Shown here: positions 6,698 to 16,028 of the stretch, in pieces | Position numbering within the stretch: position 1 is the stretch's first letter | Layout: every line of letters starts with the position of its first letter | NCBI GenBank assembly: GCA_903838985.1 | Contig: CAIMAO010000038.1 | Span: 1-36,738, forward strand | Length of the DNA stretch: 36,738 nt | Origin: an uncultured bacterium | GTDB taxonomy: Bacteria; Patescibacteriota; Minisyncoccia; Phycocordibacterales; UBA9973 | Direction: 5' to 3' | Made by a program: the position numbers and the translations under genes | The notes under the pieces: model-generated | Database searches by the model: none | The model's input: only the letters and a program-made list of their open reading frames with translations | Told to the model about the DNA's origin: nothing

Positions 6698-8848
6698 ATG
6701 GATTTAAAGGAAATACCTAAAAATAGGGAACTTACATACATTGGAAATACTACTTTTAGAGATAAAAATGTGCTTTTTGGAATAAAACGCAAAGATAGAC
6801 GTCAGCATGTTTATATTCTCGGAAAGTCAGGTACAGGTAAATCTGCACTGATGTTTAATATGATTATTCAGAATATAGAAAATGGTGATGGTGTTTGTAT
6901 GGTTGATCCACACGGAGAAAACGTAGAAGCTATACTTTCAGCTATTCCACCACATCGTATGAAAGATGTCGTTTATTTTAATCCGGCAGATACAGAACAT
7001 CATATTGGTTTTAATGTTTTAGAACTTGTTGATCCAAAATATAAACATCTCGTGGCTTCTGGGCTTATGGGTATTTTTACTAAAATTTGGGCAAATGCTT
7101 GGAGCGCTAGAATGGAATACATTTTAAATAATGCGATTTTAGCATTACTTGATACACCTGGGACTACGCTTTTAGGTATACCTCGTATGCTCGTGGACAA
7201 AGATTATCGTCAAAAAATAATTACTAATTTGAAAGATCCAGTGATTAAGGCTTTTTGGGTTCACGAATATGAAGCTTGGCAAGATAAATTTAGAAATGAA
7301 GCTATTGCTCCTATTCAAAATAAAGTCGGACAATTTCTTTCTACTTCTATCATCAGAAATATTGTAGGTCAATCCACAAGTACTATAAATATTTTTGACA
7401 TAATGAATGAAGGTAAAATTTTTCTTGTGAATGTTTCCAAAGGACGCATAGGTGAAGACAACTCTTCACTTTTAGGAGGTATGATAATTACCAAAATTCA
7501 ACTTGCAGCGATGGAACGTGTACGTATTCCAGAAGATGATAGAAAAGACTTTTATCTCTATGTGGACGAATTCCAAAATTTCGTGACAGAAGCTTTTGCT
7601 GGTATTTTGTCTGAGGCCAGAAAATATAGATTAAATCTTACTGTTGCTCACCAATATACAGCTCAGCTTATTTCTGATAAAAATTCTAGTGTTCGAGATG
7701 CTATATTTGGTAACGTTGGAACAATGATAGTTTTTCGAGTAGGTGCAGACGATGCAGAATTTTTGGAAAAAGAATTTGAACCAGAATTTACTCCACAAGA
7801 CATTGTGAGTTTACCAAACTTTAAAGTTTATTTGAAATTAATGATAGATGGTGTTTCTTCACGTCCTTTTTCTGCAAAAACTCTTCCGCCAATGGTAGAA
7901 TCTGGTAATAAAGAAATTGAAGAAGAAGTCATAAAATCTTCTCGTGCTCTTTATTGTAAACCAAGAGAAGTAGTAGAAAGAGAAATAAATAATTGGAGTG
8001 GAATGTCTATTGGTGACGACATGAATACTAGTGGAGTAGAAAAATTTTCAGCAGTATGTTCTATTTGTAAAAAAGAAACGACAGTTCCTTTCAAACCAGA
8101 GCCAGGCAGAGCTGTTTATTGTAAGGATTGTATAGCTAAAATAAAATCAGGGGAATTAAAACCTATTGCTGGATCAATAAAACAAATTAAACAAGATGAG
8201 ACTAAATTTTTTAAACCATTGGCTGATTTGGGTATAGAGTTTGAGAAAAAAGATAAAAATCAAGTAGAGGAAGAAAATGAAAGGTATCCAGAAAGAGTGG
8301 ATAAAATATTGCCGCATGAAATTCCAAAGAAAGTATTTGTTAATAAAAATATTCCACAACCAGAACGTCCTAAAATATTTTCTGCAATTAAAAAAGTTTT
8401 TACCCCATCTAATTCTTTTCCTAAAAATCGTCCAGTGCAGGCCCCGATAAAAAGAGTAATTGGGGAGAATTTAGCGTTAAAAGAAATTTTAAATAAAACT
8501 CTCTCAGAAAATAAAATTTTAGAAGAGAAACAAAAAGAACCGGAAATAAAAAAAGTTGAGATACCTATTAAACCAGCAATCTCTTTAGATGAACTAAAAA
8601 ATACAAAACCCGTAAATAATAATAATCTAAAAGACAGATCAGCAAGTAAAGAAGACATGGATAAACTAAAAAGTTTTATTCAAACAACAAATGTTAAAAT
8701 TCCAGAACCCGTTGTTGAAGAGAAAAAAGAAGAAAAAGTTGAAATACCAATACCTGTTCCACCTACAAATTCACAAATTAAAGCTTCACCTGCAAGTGCA
8801 CAACCTAGAGAAGTACCAGAGGATGTTTTAAGAAAAATTTTAGAATAA
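6698..8848 (+). CDS. VirD4/TraG-like ATPase with a CxxC zinc knuckle
   Basis: 716 residues from the ATG at 6698; an earlier GTG at 6641 overlaps the preceding gene. The ATPase domain has Walker A GKSGTGKS (residues 42-49), DPHGENV, and Walker [12 protein letters not shown] near residue 288, the arrangement of VirD4/TraG/TraD coupling-type ATPases. A C-x2-C-x17-C-x2-C zinc knuckle follows near residues 454-478, then a long Lys/Glu/Pro-rich, probably disordered tail ending in a short helix. No membrane helix is evident, unlike classical coupling proteins. That knuckle has the same x17 spacing as the adjacent zinc-ribbon family. A close paralog follows directly. The role is uncertain: DNA transfer, competence or pilus-associated motor. 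Confidence 0.8.
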   Translation: MDLKEIPKNRELTYIGNTTFRDKNVLFGIKRKDRRQHVYILGKSGTGKSALMFNMIIQNIENGDGVCMVDPHGENVEAILSAIPPHRMKDVVYFNPADTEHHIGFNVLELVDPKYKHLVASGLMGIFTKIWANAWSARMEYILNNAILALLDTPGTTLLGIPRMLVDKDYRQKIITNLKDPVIKAFWVHEYEAWQDKFRNEAIAPIQNKVGQFLSTSIIRNIVGQSTSTINIFDIMNEGKIFLVNVSKGRIGEDNSSLLGGMIITKIQLAAMERVRIPEDDRKDFYLYVDEFQNFVTEAFAGILSEARKYRLNLTVAHQYTAQLISDKNSSVRDAIFGNVGTMIVFRVGADDAEFLEKEFEPEFTPQDIVSLPNFKVYLKLMIDGVSSRPFSAKTLPPMVESGNKEIEEEVIKSSRALYCKPREVVEREINNWSGMSIGDDMNTSGVEKFSAVCSICKKETTVPFKPEPGRAVYCKDCIAKIKSGELKPIAGSIKQIKQDETKFFKPLADLGIEFEKKDKNQVEEENERYPERVDKILPHEIPKKVFVNKNIPQPERPKIFSAIKKVFTPSNSFPKNRPVQAPIKRVIGENLALKEILNKTLSENKILEEKQKEPEIKKVEIPIKPAISLDELKNTKPVNNNNLKDRSASKEDMDKLKSFIQTTNVKIPEPVVEEKKEEKVEIPIPVPPTNSQIKASPASAQPREVPEDVLRKILE

Positions 8849-8869
8849 GTGTTAATATATAAAAGTATT

Positions 8870-10369
8870 ATGCCGAAGCCAAATCGAGTGCAAATAATCA
8901 AATATGGTCCACCACCACCTGAATTACCGGTGTTTGGAAAAGTTAAACCCGAAGAGGTTTCTTTTATTGGACGCACAAATTATGTAGCTTCTCTTGAAGA
9001 AAAGAAATTTATTTTTGGTATTAAGCGCGTAGACAGAAGGAGACATTTATATATCATAGGAAAGTCAGGTGTTGGAAAAACGAAACTGCTAGAGCTTTTT
9101 TTAAGACAAGACATTACTTATAATCATGGCTTGTGTCTTATCGACCCACACGGAGATGTTATAGATTCAATGCTTGATTATATTCCAAAAGAGCGAATTG
9201 AAGATGTTTGTATTATTGACCCTTCTGATATAGATTTTCCTGCATCATTCAATCCGTTGGCAAATGTTGACCCAATGTTTAAATTTCAATTGACTCAAGG
9301 TCTTATTGAAGTTTTCCAGAAACAATTCGGTGCTAATTGGACACCTCGTCTAGAGCACGTTTTTCGTTTTACTTGTTTAGCATTGCTTGATTATCCACAT
9401 GCCACAATGCGCGGAATGATTTCAATGTTAACAGATAGAAACTACAGACAGAAAGTAGTTGAATATATTACGGATGATATGGTTAAAAGATTCTTCGCTA
9501 TAGAATTTGCCGACTGGTCTGAAAAATTCGATACAGACGCTATCATACCGCTCGTAAACAAACTTGGACAATTTTTGTCTGATCCGTTACTTCGAAATAT
9601 CTTCGGACAAAAACAAAACAAAATAGATATGAGTAAGTTGATGAATGAAGGAAAAATAATTTTGATAAATCTTTCGAAAGGACGTCTTGGAGAAGAAAAT
9701 TCATCATTCTTGGGTTCAATGTTTTTGACAAAAATAAAACAAGCTGGAATGGAACGTGCGTCTATTCCTGAAAAAGACCGTGTAGATTTTTACCTATATG
9801 TAGATGAGTTCCAAAACGTTGTCACTCAAACTTTTGAAAACATTTTATCAGAAGCTAGAAAATACGGATTAAATTTAACTATTGCTCATCAATATGTCGG
9901 GCAAATTTTACCAAAAGTTCACCAAGCAGTTTTAGGTAATTGTGGTAGTATTATTACTTTCCGTATTGGCGGTGAAGATGCAGTTAAAATGAAACCAGAG
10001 TTTGCTCCTATTTTCGAAGTGAAAGATATGATTAACCTTGCTGTCGGTGAAATTTATGTAAAAATGACAATTGATGGAGAATCTTACGATCCATTTTCAG
10101 CAGAGACACTCAGGGTATTACCTCCTACACATCAATCTTATCGTCAAGAAATTATTGATGCTTCTCGTAGAAAATATTCAATACCTAAAGATGATGCTCA
10201 AAATCTTATTGCTGAAGAAGAAGCCACAATTATCAGAAGCGCTGAAGAAAAAGCAATAATTGAAGGTAAGGGTAAGAAAGTTGAAAGTGAAGAAGAATCA
10301 AGTGGAGAAGAAATTTCAGAAAAAGATACAAAAAAGAAAACTTCAGGAGAAGCCGAACCTATGATATAA
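8870..10369 (+). CDS. VirD4/TraG-like ATPase, paralog without zinc knuckle
   Basis: 499 residues from the ATG at 8870, 21 bases after the previous stop; a GTG at 8849 is possible but has no support. A proline-rich start (GPPPPELP) precedes the conserved [20 protein letters not shown] segment; Walker A GKSGVGKT is at residues 64-71. Walker B is [11 protein letters not shown], followed by [17 protein letters not shown]. It is collinear with the upstream gene through the ATPase domain, but a short Glu/Lys-rich tail replaces the zinc knuckle. Tandem paralogs of a hexameric ATPase family could form a hetero-oligomer or act at different steps; this is inference. No membrane segment is seen. Confidence 0.8.
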   Translation: MPKPNRVQIIKYGPPPPELPVFGKVKPEEVSFIGRTNYVASLEEKKFIFGIKRVDRRRHLYIIGKSGVGKTKLLELFLRQDITYNHGLCLIDPHGDVIDSMLDYIPKERIEDVCIIDPSDIDFPASFNPLANVDPMFKFQLTQGLIEVFQKQFGANWTPRLEHVFRFTCLALLDYPHATMRGMISMLTDRNYRQKVVEYITDDMVKRFFAIEFADWSEKFDTDAIIPLVNKLGQFLSDPLLRNIFGQKQNKIDMSKLMNEGKIILINLSKGRLGEENSSFLGSMFLTKIKQAGMERASIPEKDRVDFYLYVDEFQNVVTQTFENILSEARKYGLNLTIAHQYVGQILPKVHQAVLGNCGSIITFRIGGEDAVKMKPEFAPIFEVKDMINLAVGEIYVKMTIDGESYDPFSAETLRVLPPTHQSYRQEIIDASRRKYSIPKDDAQNLIAEEEATIIRSAEEKAIIEGKGKKVESEEESSGEEISEKDTKKKTSGEAEPMI

Positions 10370-10370
10370 T
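10362..10370 (+). promoter_or_regulatory. Extended -10 promoter of dnaJ
   Basis: TGATATAAT overlaps the last codons of the upstream ATPase gene and ends 15 bases before the dnaJ ATG, predicting a leader of about 9 nt. Confidence 0.6.
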
Positions 10371-10385
10371 GCTCAAATAAATATT

Positions 10386-11261
10386 ATGAATAAAGACTAC
10401 TATGAAATTTTAGGAGTTAATAAAAATGCGTCAAAAGACGATATTAAAAAGGCTTTTTACAAATTAGCCCATAAATATCATCCTGACAAAAAAGACGGAA
10501 ATGAGGCAAAATTTAAACAGGTAAATGAGGCTTACCAAGTACTTTCAGATGACGCTAAACGCTCAAAATACGATCAGTTTGGCTCTGGTTTTGAAAATAT
10601 AGGTCAGCAGGGCCAGGGTGGTTATGGAGGGCATCAACAGGGTGGTTTTGGGGGCTTTGATTTTTCTGGTTTCCAAAATGGTGGAGCAGATTTTGACTTT
10701 GGAAATTTGAACGATATTTTTAGTGATTTTTTTACTGGAGGAATGGGTGGTGGCAGACCTCAACAAAGACGTGGACGTGATATTTCTACAGAAATACAAA
10801 TTTCTTTTTCGGAATCAATACTTGGTGTTGTTAGAAAACTTTTAGTTACTAAAACTTCAAGTTGTACTGTTTGTAATAATTCTGGATCAAAACTAGGTAC
10901 TAAAATGGAAACTTGTAAATATTGTAATGGTCAAGGAAAAATACATGAAGCAAAGAGAACAATTCTTGGCACTATTTCAAGTACAAAAATTTGTGAAGAG
11001 TGTTTAGGCTCTGGAGAAATACCAAAAGAAAAGTGTGAGACATGTAAAGGTAAGGGGGTACTTAGTAAGCAAGAAGAAATTTCTATAAATGTTCCTGCTG
11101 GAATTCAGAATGGGCAATCTTTAAAGATGGCAGGTTTTGGTGAAGCTGTAAAAAAAGGTAAAGAAGGTGATTTATATGTAAAAATAAATATAAAAATACC
11201 TACTAAAATTTCTAAAAGAGCTCGTGAACTTTTGGAAGAACTTAAAAAAGAGGGGATATAG
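10386..11261 (+). CDS. dnaJ: DnaJ-type co-chaperone, lacking the second C-terminal domain
   Basis: 291 residues. The J domain ([20 protein letters not shown]) includes the catalytic HPD (YHPDKK). A Gly/Phe-rich linker follows, then four zinc repeats ([32 protein letters not shown]; about residues 160-223). After the zinc domain only about 70 residues remain, against roughly 170 in typical DnaJ. The sequence runs from the first beta-domain ([18 protein letters not shown] through [10 protein letters not shown]) straight to the C-terminal helix ([13 protein letters not shown]), so the second beta-domain appears deleted. The first repeat ends NNSG instead of NGxG. It should stimulate DnaK (2.9 kb). 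The GNAT gene follows after 12 bases. Confidence 0.93.
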   Translation: MNKDYYEILGVNKNASKDDIKKAFYKLAHKYHPDKKDGNEAKFKQVNEAYQVLSDDAKRSKYDQFGSGFENIGQQGQGGYGGHQQGGFGGFDFSGFQNGGADFDFGNLNDIFSDFFTGGMGGGRPQQRRGRDISTEIQISFSESILGVVRKLLVTKTSSCTVCNNSGSKLGTKMETCKYCNGQGKIHEAKRTILGTISSTKICEECLGSGEIPKEKCETCKGKGVLSKQEEISINVPAGIQNGQSLKMAGFGEAVKKGKEGDLYVKINIKIPTKISKRARELLEELKKEGI

Positions 11262-11273
11262 ATTAATACAAAC

Positions 11274-11780
11274 ATGGAACAAAATAAAAATTTTTTTGTT
11301 AATATAAAAAAACCAGACAATCTTACTATAGAGGAACTTATTCAAAAACGTGCTGAAAATAAAAACAATGAAATTGATTTAGAAAAAAAGGCTAAAGAAG
11401 TATGTAGTAGATATAAGAAAGGTGATATTTTTGATTTTTCTTTAAATAGGAAAGGTAATCTTTTTGAGATTATTTTAGATGAAGTAAAAGTTGGTAGTTT
11501 TAATATCTCAATTAATGATGAAGAAAGCACTCATATTGGGATGATATATATTAATGAAAATTTACAAAATAAAGGATTTGGTAAACAACTATATATTAAA
11601 TTAAATGATTATTTGAAAAATTCTGAAAATAAAGTTTTAATGACTGACAAGATGAGAAATAGTCCTGCTGCTACACATTTATGGGAATCTTTGGAAAAAG
11701 ATGGATTAGTTGAAAAACTTCCTGATAAAACATCTCCAGATGGTCATCCAGTTTATAAATTTAAAAAAGAGGGAATCTAA
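11274..11780 (+). CDS. GNAT-family N-acetyltransferase
   Basis: 168 residues. The acetyl-CoA binding motif A is visible as IGMIYINENLQNKGFGKQLY (Q-x-x-G-x-G), followed by a helix and the C-terminal segment RNSPAATHLWESLEKDGLV, typical of GNAT proteins. The N-terminal ~60 residues are charged and lysine-rich. The acceptor substrate cannot be told. It sits between dnaJ (12 bases upstream) and a zinc-ribbon gene (4 bases downstream), suggesting co-transcription. Confidence 0.8.
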   Translation: MEQNKNFFVNIKKPDNLTIEELIQKRAENKNNEIDLEKKAKEVCSRYKKGDIFDFSLNRKGNLFEIILDEVKVGSFNISINDEESTHIGMIYINENLQNKGFGKQLYIKLNDYLKNSENKVLMTDKMRNSPAATHLWESLEKDGLVEKLPDKTSPDGHPVYKFKKEGI

Positions 11781-11784
11781 ATCT

Positions 11785-13455
11785 ATGAATAATAGTGAAA
11801 AAAGAATATGTCAGAATTGTAAAAAAGATTTTGTGATAGAACAAGATGATTTTTCTTTTTATGAAAAAATAAAAGTTCCTCCACCTACATTTTGCCCAGA
11901 ATGCAGACAACAGAGAAGAATGGCATGGAGAAATGATTATGATTTTTATCATAGAAAATGTGAATTTTGTGAGGAAAGAATATTATCTATTTACTCAGAA
12001 GATAAGCCTTTTAAAATATTATGTCCAAAATGCTGGTGGGGAGATGGTTGGGATCCAAAAAAATTTTTACAAGAATTTAATTTTGGAGAATCATTTTTTT
12101 CTCAGTTTCGACGGTTTATGGAAAAAGTGCCAGTATTGGGGGTTTTAAATGATAATAATATAGCAAGTATAAATTGTGATTATACGAATTATTTTGCACT
12201 AGGAAAAAATTGCTATATGGTTATAAATTCTTGGAAAGTTGAAAATTGTATGTATTCTGTTTGTTTAGTCGATGTCAAAGATTCAATTGATTGTGCAGTT
12301 TTACTCAACGGTGGAGAAAATCTTTATCATGCTATTTATGTAGAAAATTCTTCTCGTTCAAAATATGTATATAATTCCGCATTACTTTTAGATTGTTTTT
12401 TCTGTTTTGATTGTAGGGGGTGTACTAATTGTTTTATGTGTTTTGGATTAAGAAACAAAAGTTATTGTTTTAAAAATAAACAATATAGCAAAAATGAATA
12501 TAAGAAAATTTTAGAAAAATATAAATTAAATTCTTGGACTGGAATAGAAAAAGCAAAAAACGAGTTTAAGAAATTTTCACTTAGTTTGCCTCATAAATAT
12601 GCAAATATAAATAATTGTGTGAATTGTACAGGAGAATATCTTGTTAATTCAAAAAATTCAAAACATTGTTACATTACAGTGCGTGCTGAAAATTCTAAAT
12701 ATTTTGAACGTGGAGATACTATAAAAGATAGTTATGATTGTTTAAGTGGAGGAGAACAGGAACTTTGTTATGAATCTATTAATCCTGATAATTCTTACAA
12801 AACTTTATTTACAACTTATTGTCACAGGTGTACTGATGTTCTTTATAGTGATAGTTGTCAATCATCAGAAAATCTTTTTGGATGTGTAGGACTTAAAAAA
12901 GCTAAATATTGTATTTTTAATAAGCAATATTCTAAAGAAGAATATTTTTCTATGAAAGAAAGAATTATTGAACATATGAAAAAAACATGTGAATGGGGTG
13001 AATTTTTTTCAATGAAATATTCTCCATTTGCATATAATGAATCTGTAGCGCAAGATGAGTTTCCTCTCTTAAAAGAAGAAGTTATAAAAAGAGGATTTTT
13101 TTGGCAAGAATCAATTACAAAAACAAAAGGGAAAGAGACGTTAAAAGAAATTCCAGACAATATAGAAGATATTGATGATTCTATCTTAAATGAGATATTG
13201 ATATGCCAGTCGTGTGACAGAAATTATAAAATTGTTAAAAACGAATTAAATTTTTATAAAAAGAATTTAATTCCAATACCGCGTGAATGTTTTTTTTGCA
13301 GATTAAAAGGACTTTATAAAGAAAGAGGCCCTGTAAAGCTTTGGTATAGACAATGTATGAAAGAAGGATGTACTAATAAATTTGAAACTTCTTATGCCCC
13401 TGATAGGCCAGAGATTATTTATTGTGAAAAATGTTATCAGCAAGAGGTTTATTGA
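11785..13455 (+). CDS. Zinc-ribbon family protein, intact copy
   Basis: 556 residues from the ATG at 11785; earlier in-frame starts overlap the GNAT gene. N-terminal zinc module C9/C12, C37/C40, C59/C62, C80/C83 and C-terminal module C474/C477, C502/C505, C524/C529, C547/C550 share the same spacings (24, 18, 17). Between them lie two related core units rich in Cys, Tyr, Asn and Ser, each ending in GL(R/K)xxxYCxxNKQYSK(N/E)EY. It ends QQEVY followed by TGA. Short motifs such as SKYVYNS and KNSKHCY recur about every 20 residues and could form a beta-helix; this is speculation. No signal peptide or membrane segment. The function is not known to me. Related copies in automated annotations carry unreliable names. 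Confidence 0.85.
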   Translation: MNNSEKRICQNCKKDFVIEQDDFSFYEKIKVPPPTFCPECRQQRRMAWRNDYDFYHRKCEFCEERILSIYSEDKPFKILCPKCWWGDGWDPKKFLQEFNFGESFFSQFRRFMEKVPVLGVLNDNNIASINCDYTNYFALGKNCYMVINSWKVENCMYSVCLVDVKDSIDCAVLLNGGENLYHAIYVENSSRSKYVYNSALLLDCFFCFDCRGCTNCFMCFGLRNKSYCFKNKQYSKNEYKKILEKYKLNSWTGIEKAKNEFKKFSLSLPHKYANINNCVNCTGEYLVNSKNSKHCYITVRAENSKYFERGDTIKDSYDCLSGGEQELCYESINPDNSYKTLFTTYCHRCTDVLYSDSCQSSENLFGCVGLKKAKYCIFNKQYSKEEYFSMKERIIEHMKKTCEWGEFFSMKYSPFAYNESVAQDEFPLLKEEVIKRGFFWQESITKTKGKETLKEIPDNIEDIDDSILNEILICQSCDRNYKIVKNELNFYKKNLIPIPRECFFCRLKGLYKERGPVKLWYRQCMKEGCTNKFETSYAPDRPEIIYCEKCYQQEVY

Positions 13456-13470
13456 AATTAACTAATATTT

Positions 13471-14061
13471 ATGTTTCCAGAACAAATAATTTATATTGGA
13501 GTATTTATAAACCTCATAGGAGAGTTTTTTTATCTTAAAGGGATGTTTTCTGGAAATACAAAACCGAACTTAATCAGTTGGTTTATTTGGATGTTGGCTC
13601 CATTTATTGGTGTATTTTTACAAATTAAGGCTGGAGCAGGGTTATCGATTTTACCAGTATTTATGGCAGGATTTGGACCATTTTTAGTAATAGCTTTTTC
13701 TTTGTTTAAAAAGAATGCTTATTGGAAAATAGAATCATTTGATTTACTTTGTGGATTCTTTTCTTTAGTAGCTTTATTGATTTATGTAGTTACATATAAT
13801 TTAGGGATATCAATACTTTTTGCAATTATTAGTGATGGCCTAGCAGCAATTCCAACATTAATAAAGTCTTGGAAATTTCCAGAAACAGAAACAGTTGCTA
13901 TCTTTATAGTTGGTGCGATAAATAGTGTATTTGGTTTATTAATAATCAAAAACTGGACCTTCTCAGTTTATTCTTTTGGTATTTATCTTGTGTTAATGAA
14001 TGCAGCAATAGCTTTTTGTATTCTTCATAAGAAAATGCTATATTTTAACAATGAAAAATAA
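13471..14061 (+). CDS. Small polytopic membrane protein of unknown function
   Basis: 196 residues with about seven hydrophobic segments. Two stretches look alike: NTKPNLISWFIWMLAPFIGV near residue 30 and AAIPTLIKSWKFPETE near 130. Their proline followed by a conserved Trp recalls PQ-loop/SemiSWEET-type transporters, but I cannot confirm that family. It starts 15 bases after a zinc-ribbon gene and overlaps the following aguB by 11 bases, so it is probably translated with the polyamine genes. A role in substrate movement for that pathway is only a guess from position. Confidence 0.65.
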   Translation: MFPEQIIYIGVFINLIGEFFYLKGMFSGNTKPNLISWFIWMLAPFIGVFLQIKAGAGLSILPVFMAGFGPFLVIAFSLFKKNAYWKIESFDLLCGFFSLVALLIYVVTYNLGISILFAIISDGLAAIPTLIKSWKFPETETVAIFIVGAINSVFGLLIIKNWTFSVYSFGIYLVLMNAAIAFCILHKKMLYFNNEK

Positions 14062-14908
14062 ATTCGTGACGGTTGCAGCTGTGCAAAACGGAGTAAGTGC
14101 AAACCTAGAAAGTAATTTAATAAAAACTACGAAATTAGTAGAACAAGCAGCAAAAAATGGTGCGAAAATTATTTGCTTACAAGAACTTTTTAGAACTTTA
14201 TATTTTCCGCAGTATAAAAATGCAAAGAAAGATAATTTTTCGGAAACTATTCCTGGTGAATCTACAAAGGCTTTTTCAATAATTGCAAAAAAATATAAAG
14301 TAGTGATTATTGTTCCAATTTTTGAAAAAGATAATTCTGGTAAATATCACAATTCTGTGGTGGTTGTAAATATCGATGGTAAATTGATGCCTACATATAG
14401 GAAAATTCATATACCCCAAGATCCTCTTTTTTATGAAAAAAATTATTTTGAAGATGGTGATGGCGGGTACAAAATATATAAAACAAAATATGGTACATTT
14501 GCAGTACTTATTTGTTATGATCAATGGTTTCCAGAAGCAGCTCGTTTGGTAAAGCTTGCTGGTGCTGATATTGTTTTCTACCCTACAGCAATCGGAAATA
14601 TCTTAAATGTAAAAGAAGAAGAAGGTGATTGGCATGATGCTTGGGAAACGATAATGCGTGGGCATGCGATTGCAAACAGTTTGTATGTCGTCGCTGTAAA
14701 TCGTGTGGGTATTGAAGATAAATTGAAATTCTGGGGACAATCATTTATTTGTAATCCATTCGGTAAGATAATTAAAAAAGCTTCAAAAAACAAAGATGAA
14801 GTTATTTTATCTGAAATTGATTTAGCTCAAAATAAAAAAATTGCAGAAGAATGGGGTTTTATGCGCAATCGCAGGACGGATACATATAAGGGTCTTTTAA
14901 ATAAATAA
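14051..14908 (+). CDS. aguB: N-carbamoylputrescine amidase
   Basis: 285 residues of the nitrilase (carbon-nitrogen hydrolase) superfamily. The catalytic triad is E45 (CLQELF), K118 (TYRKIHIP) and C155 (ICYDQWFPEAAR); the WFPEAARL context and RTLYFPQ after the Glu are typical of AguB rather than other nitrilases. It hydrolyses N-carbamoylputrescine to putrescine, CO2 and ammonia. The next gene encodes agmatine deiminase, the preceding step, which strengthens the assignment. The start overlaps the end of the membrane-protein gene (ATGAAAAATAA), suggesting translational coupling. Confidence 0.93.
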   Translation: MKNKFVTVAAVQNGVSANLESNLIKTTKLVEQAAKNGAKIICLQELFRTLYFPQYKNAKKDNFSETIPGESTKAFSIIAKKYKVVIIVPIFEKDNSGKYHNSVVVVNIDGKLMPTYRKIHIPQDPLFYEKNYFEDGDGGYKIYKTKYGTFAVLICYDQWFPEAARLVKLAGADIVFYPTAIGNILNVKEEEGDWHDAWETIMRGHAIANSLYVVAVNRVGIEDKLKFWGQSFICNPFGKIIKKASKNKDEVILSEIDLAQNKKIAEEWGFMRNRRTDTYKGLLNK

Positions 14909-14915
14909 TTTAATA

Positions 14916-15965
14916 ATGTTTGATAATAAAACAAATAAAAATAATTTATTTATGCCAGCTGAATGGGAAAGACATTCGGCGACTTGGCTTGCTTGGCCAA
15001 ATGATGATGATTATTTTGGTGATCGTATAGAAAAAATAAAAAAGATTTATGTGAAAATGATTAGTTTTTTACATAAAGATGAAAATATAAAATTAATTGT
15101 TTTAAACCAAGAAACTCAAGATAAAGTTGGTCTTTTATTAAAAGAAAATGGTGTTGATTTATCAAAAATTATTTTTTATCAAACTGAATATATGGATGTG
15201 TGGGTTCGAGATTATGGGCCAACTTTTATAAAAAAGGATGGCAATTTAGCTTGGGTAAAATGGCAATATGATTGTTATGGTGGTAAGTTTCCTGAATTAT
15301 CAAAAGATAATAATGTATTTTTAAATTTGGCAGATAAGATTAATTTAAAGATGTTGGAAGCAGATATTGTGATGGAAGGTGGAGCTATAGATACAAATGG
15401 GTGTGGAACAATTTTAACCACTGAAGAATGTTTAGTCTTAAATCGTAATAAAGGAAAATCAAAAAAAGACACAGAATTTGCTTTAGAAAAGATGATAGGT
15501 GCTTCCAATGTCGTTTGGCTAAATAAAGGATTATTAAATGATCATACCGATGGACATATTGATGAAGTTGCTCGTTTTGTTAGCCCTTCAAAAATTCTTT
15601 GTGGCTATGAAGATGATGCTTCAGAAGAAAATTATGAGAGACTTGATGAGAATTTTAAAATTTTAGAAAATGTTCTGGATCAAGATGGAAATAAATTTGA
15701 AGTAGTTAAACTTCCAATGCCACATATGTATTATGAAGATGGAGATAAAGAACATAATGGTAAAAAAGCTCCAGTTTCATATTCAAATTTTTATATTGGA
15801 AATAAAACAGTTTTGGTTTCCCTTTTTAATGATAAAAATGATGACAAAGCTTTGGAAATAATTAAATCTTGTTTTCCAGATAGAAATGTTGTTGGTATAG
15901 ATTGTCGTGATCTCATATATGGCGGTGGAGCATTCCATTGTATTACTCAACAAGAGCCTATTTAG
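14916..15965 (+). CDS. aguA: Agmatine deiminase
   Basis: 349 residues of the peptidyl-arginine-deiminase-like family. Diagnostic motifs are MPAEWERHSATWLAWP at the start, DVWVRDYGPTF, VMEGGAIDTNGCGT, NDHTDGHIDEVARF, and the catalytic cysteine C342 in GGGAFHCITQQEP. It converts agmatine to N-carbamoylputrescine and ammonia. With aguB 7 bases upstream it completes agmatine-to-putrescine conversion. No arginine decarboxylase is in the window, so agmatine may be imported or made elsewhere. Confidence 0.96.
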   Translation: MFDNKTNKNNLFMPAEWERHSATWLAWPNDDDYFGDRIEKIKKIYVKMISFLHKDENIKLIVLNQETQDKVGLLLKENGVDLSKIIFYQTEYMDVWVRDYGPTFIKKDGNLAWVKWQYDCYGGKFPELSKDNNVFLNLADKINLKMLEADIVMEGGAIDTNGCGTILTTEECLVLNRNKGKSKKDTEFALEKMIGASNVVWLNKGLLNDHTDGHIDEVARFVSPSKILCGYEDDASEENYERLDENFKILENVLDQDGNKFEVVKLPMPHMYYEDGDKEHNGKKAPVSYSNFYIGNKTVLVSLFNDKNDDKALEIIKSCFPDRNVVGIDCRDLIYGGGAFHCITQQEPI

Positions 15966-15973
15966 TCTCGCTA

Positions 15974-16001
15974 TTGTTTTTGCAAAAAGTAGGTCTATAA
16001 T
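15974..16001 (+). promoter_or_regulatory. Promoter of metK
   Basis: TTGTTT (15974-15979), a 16-bp spacer and TATAAT (15996-16001). The predicted start is near 16008, about 20 nt before the ATG. No SAM riboswitch fits in this space. Confidence 0.6.
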
Positions 16002-16028
16002 GTGTTTATTACAAGAATAAACTTATTT

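Noticed and set aside
8260-8976. Minus-strand ORFs of 132 and 98 residues
   Set aside because: They are antisense to the ATPase genes, and their Ser/Phe/Gly-rich translations are what AT-rich Lys/Glu codons give on the opposite strand.
11710-11784. Upstream start giving a 581-residue zinc-ribbon protein
   Set aside because: The extension overlaps the GNAT gene, resembles no paralog, and the paralogs start close to the first CxxC, as the ATG at 11785 does.
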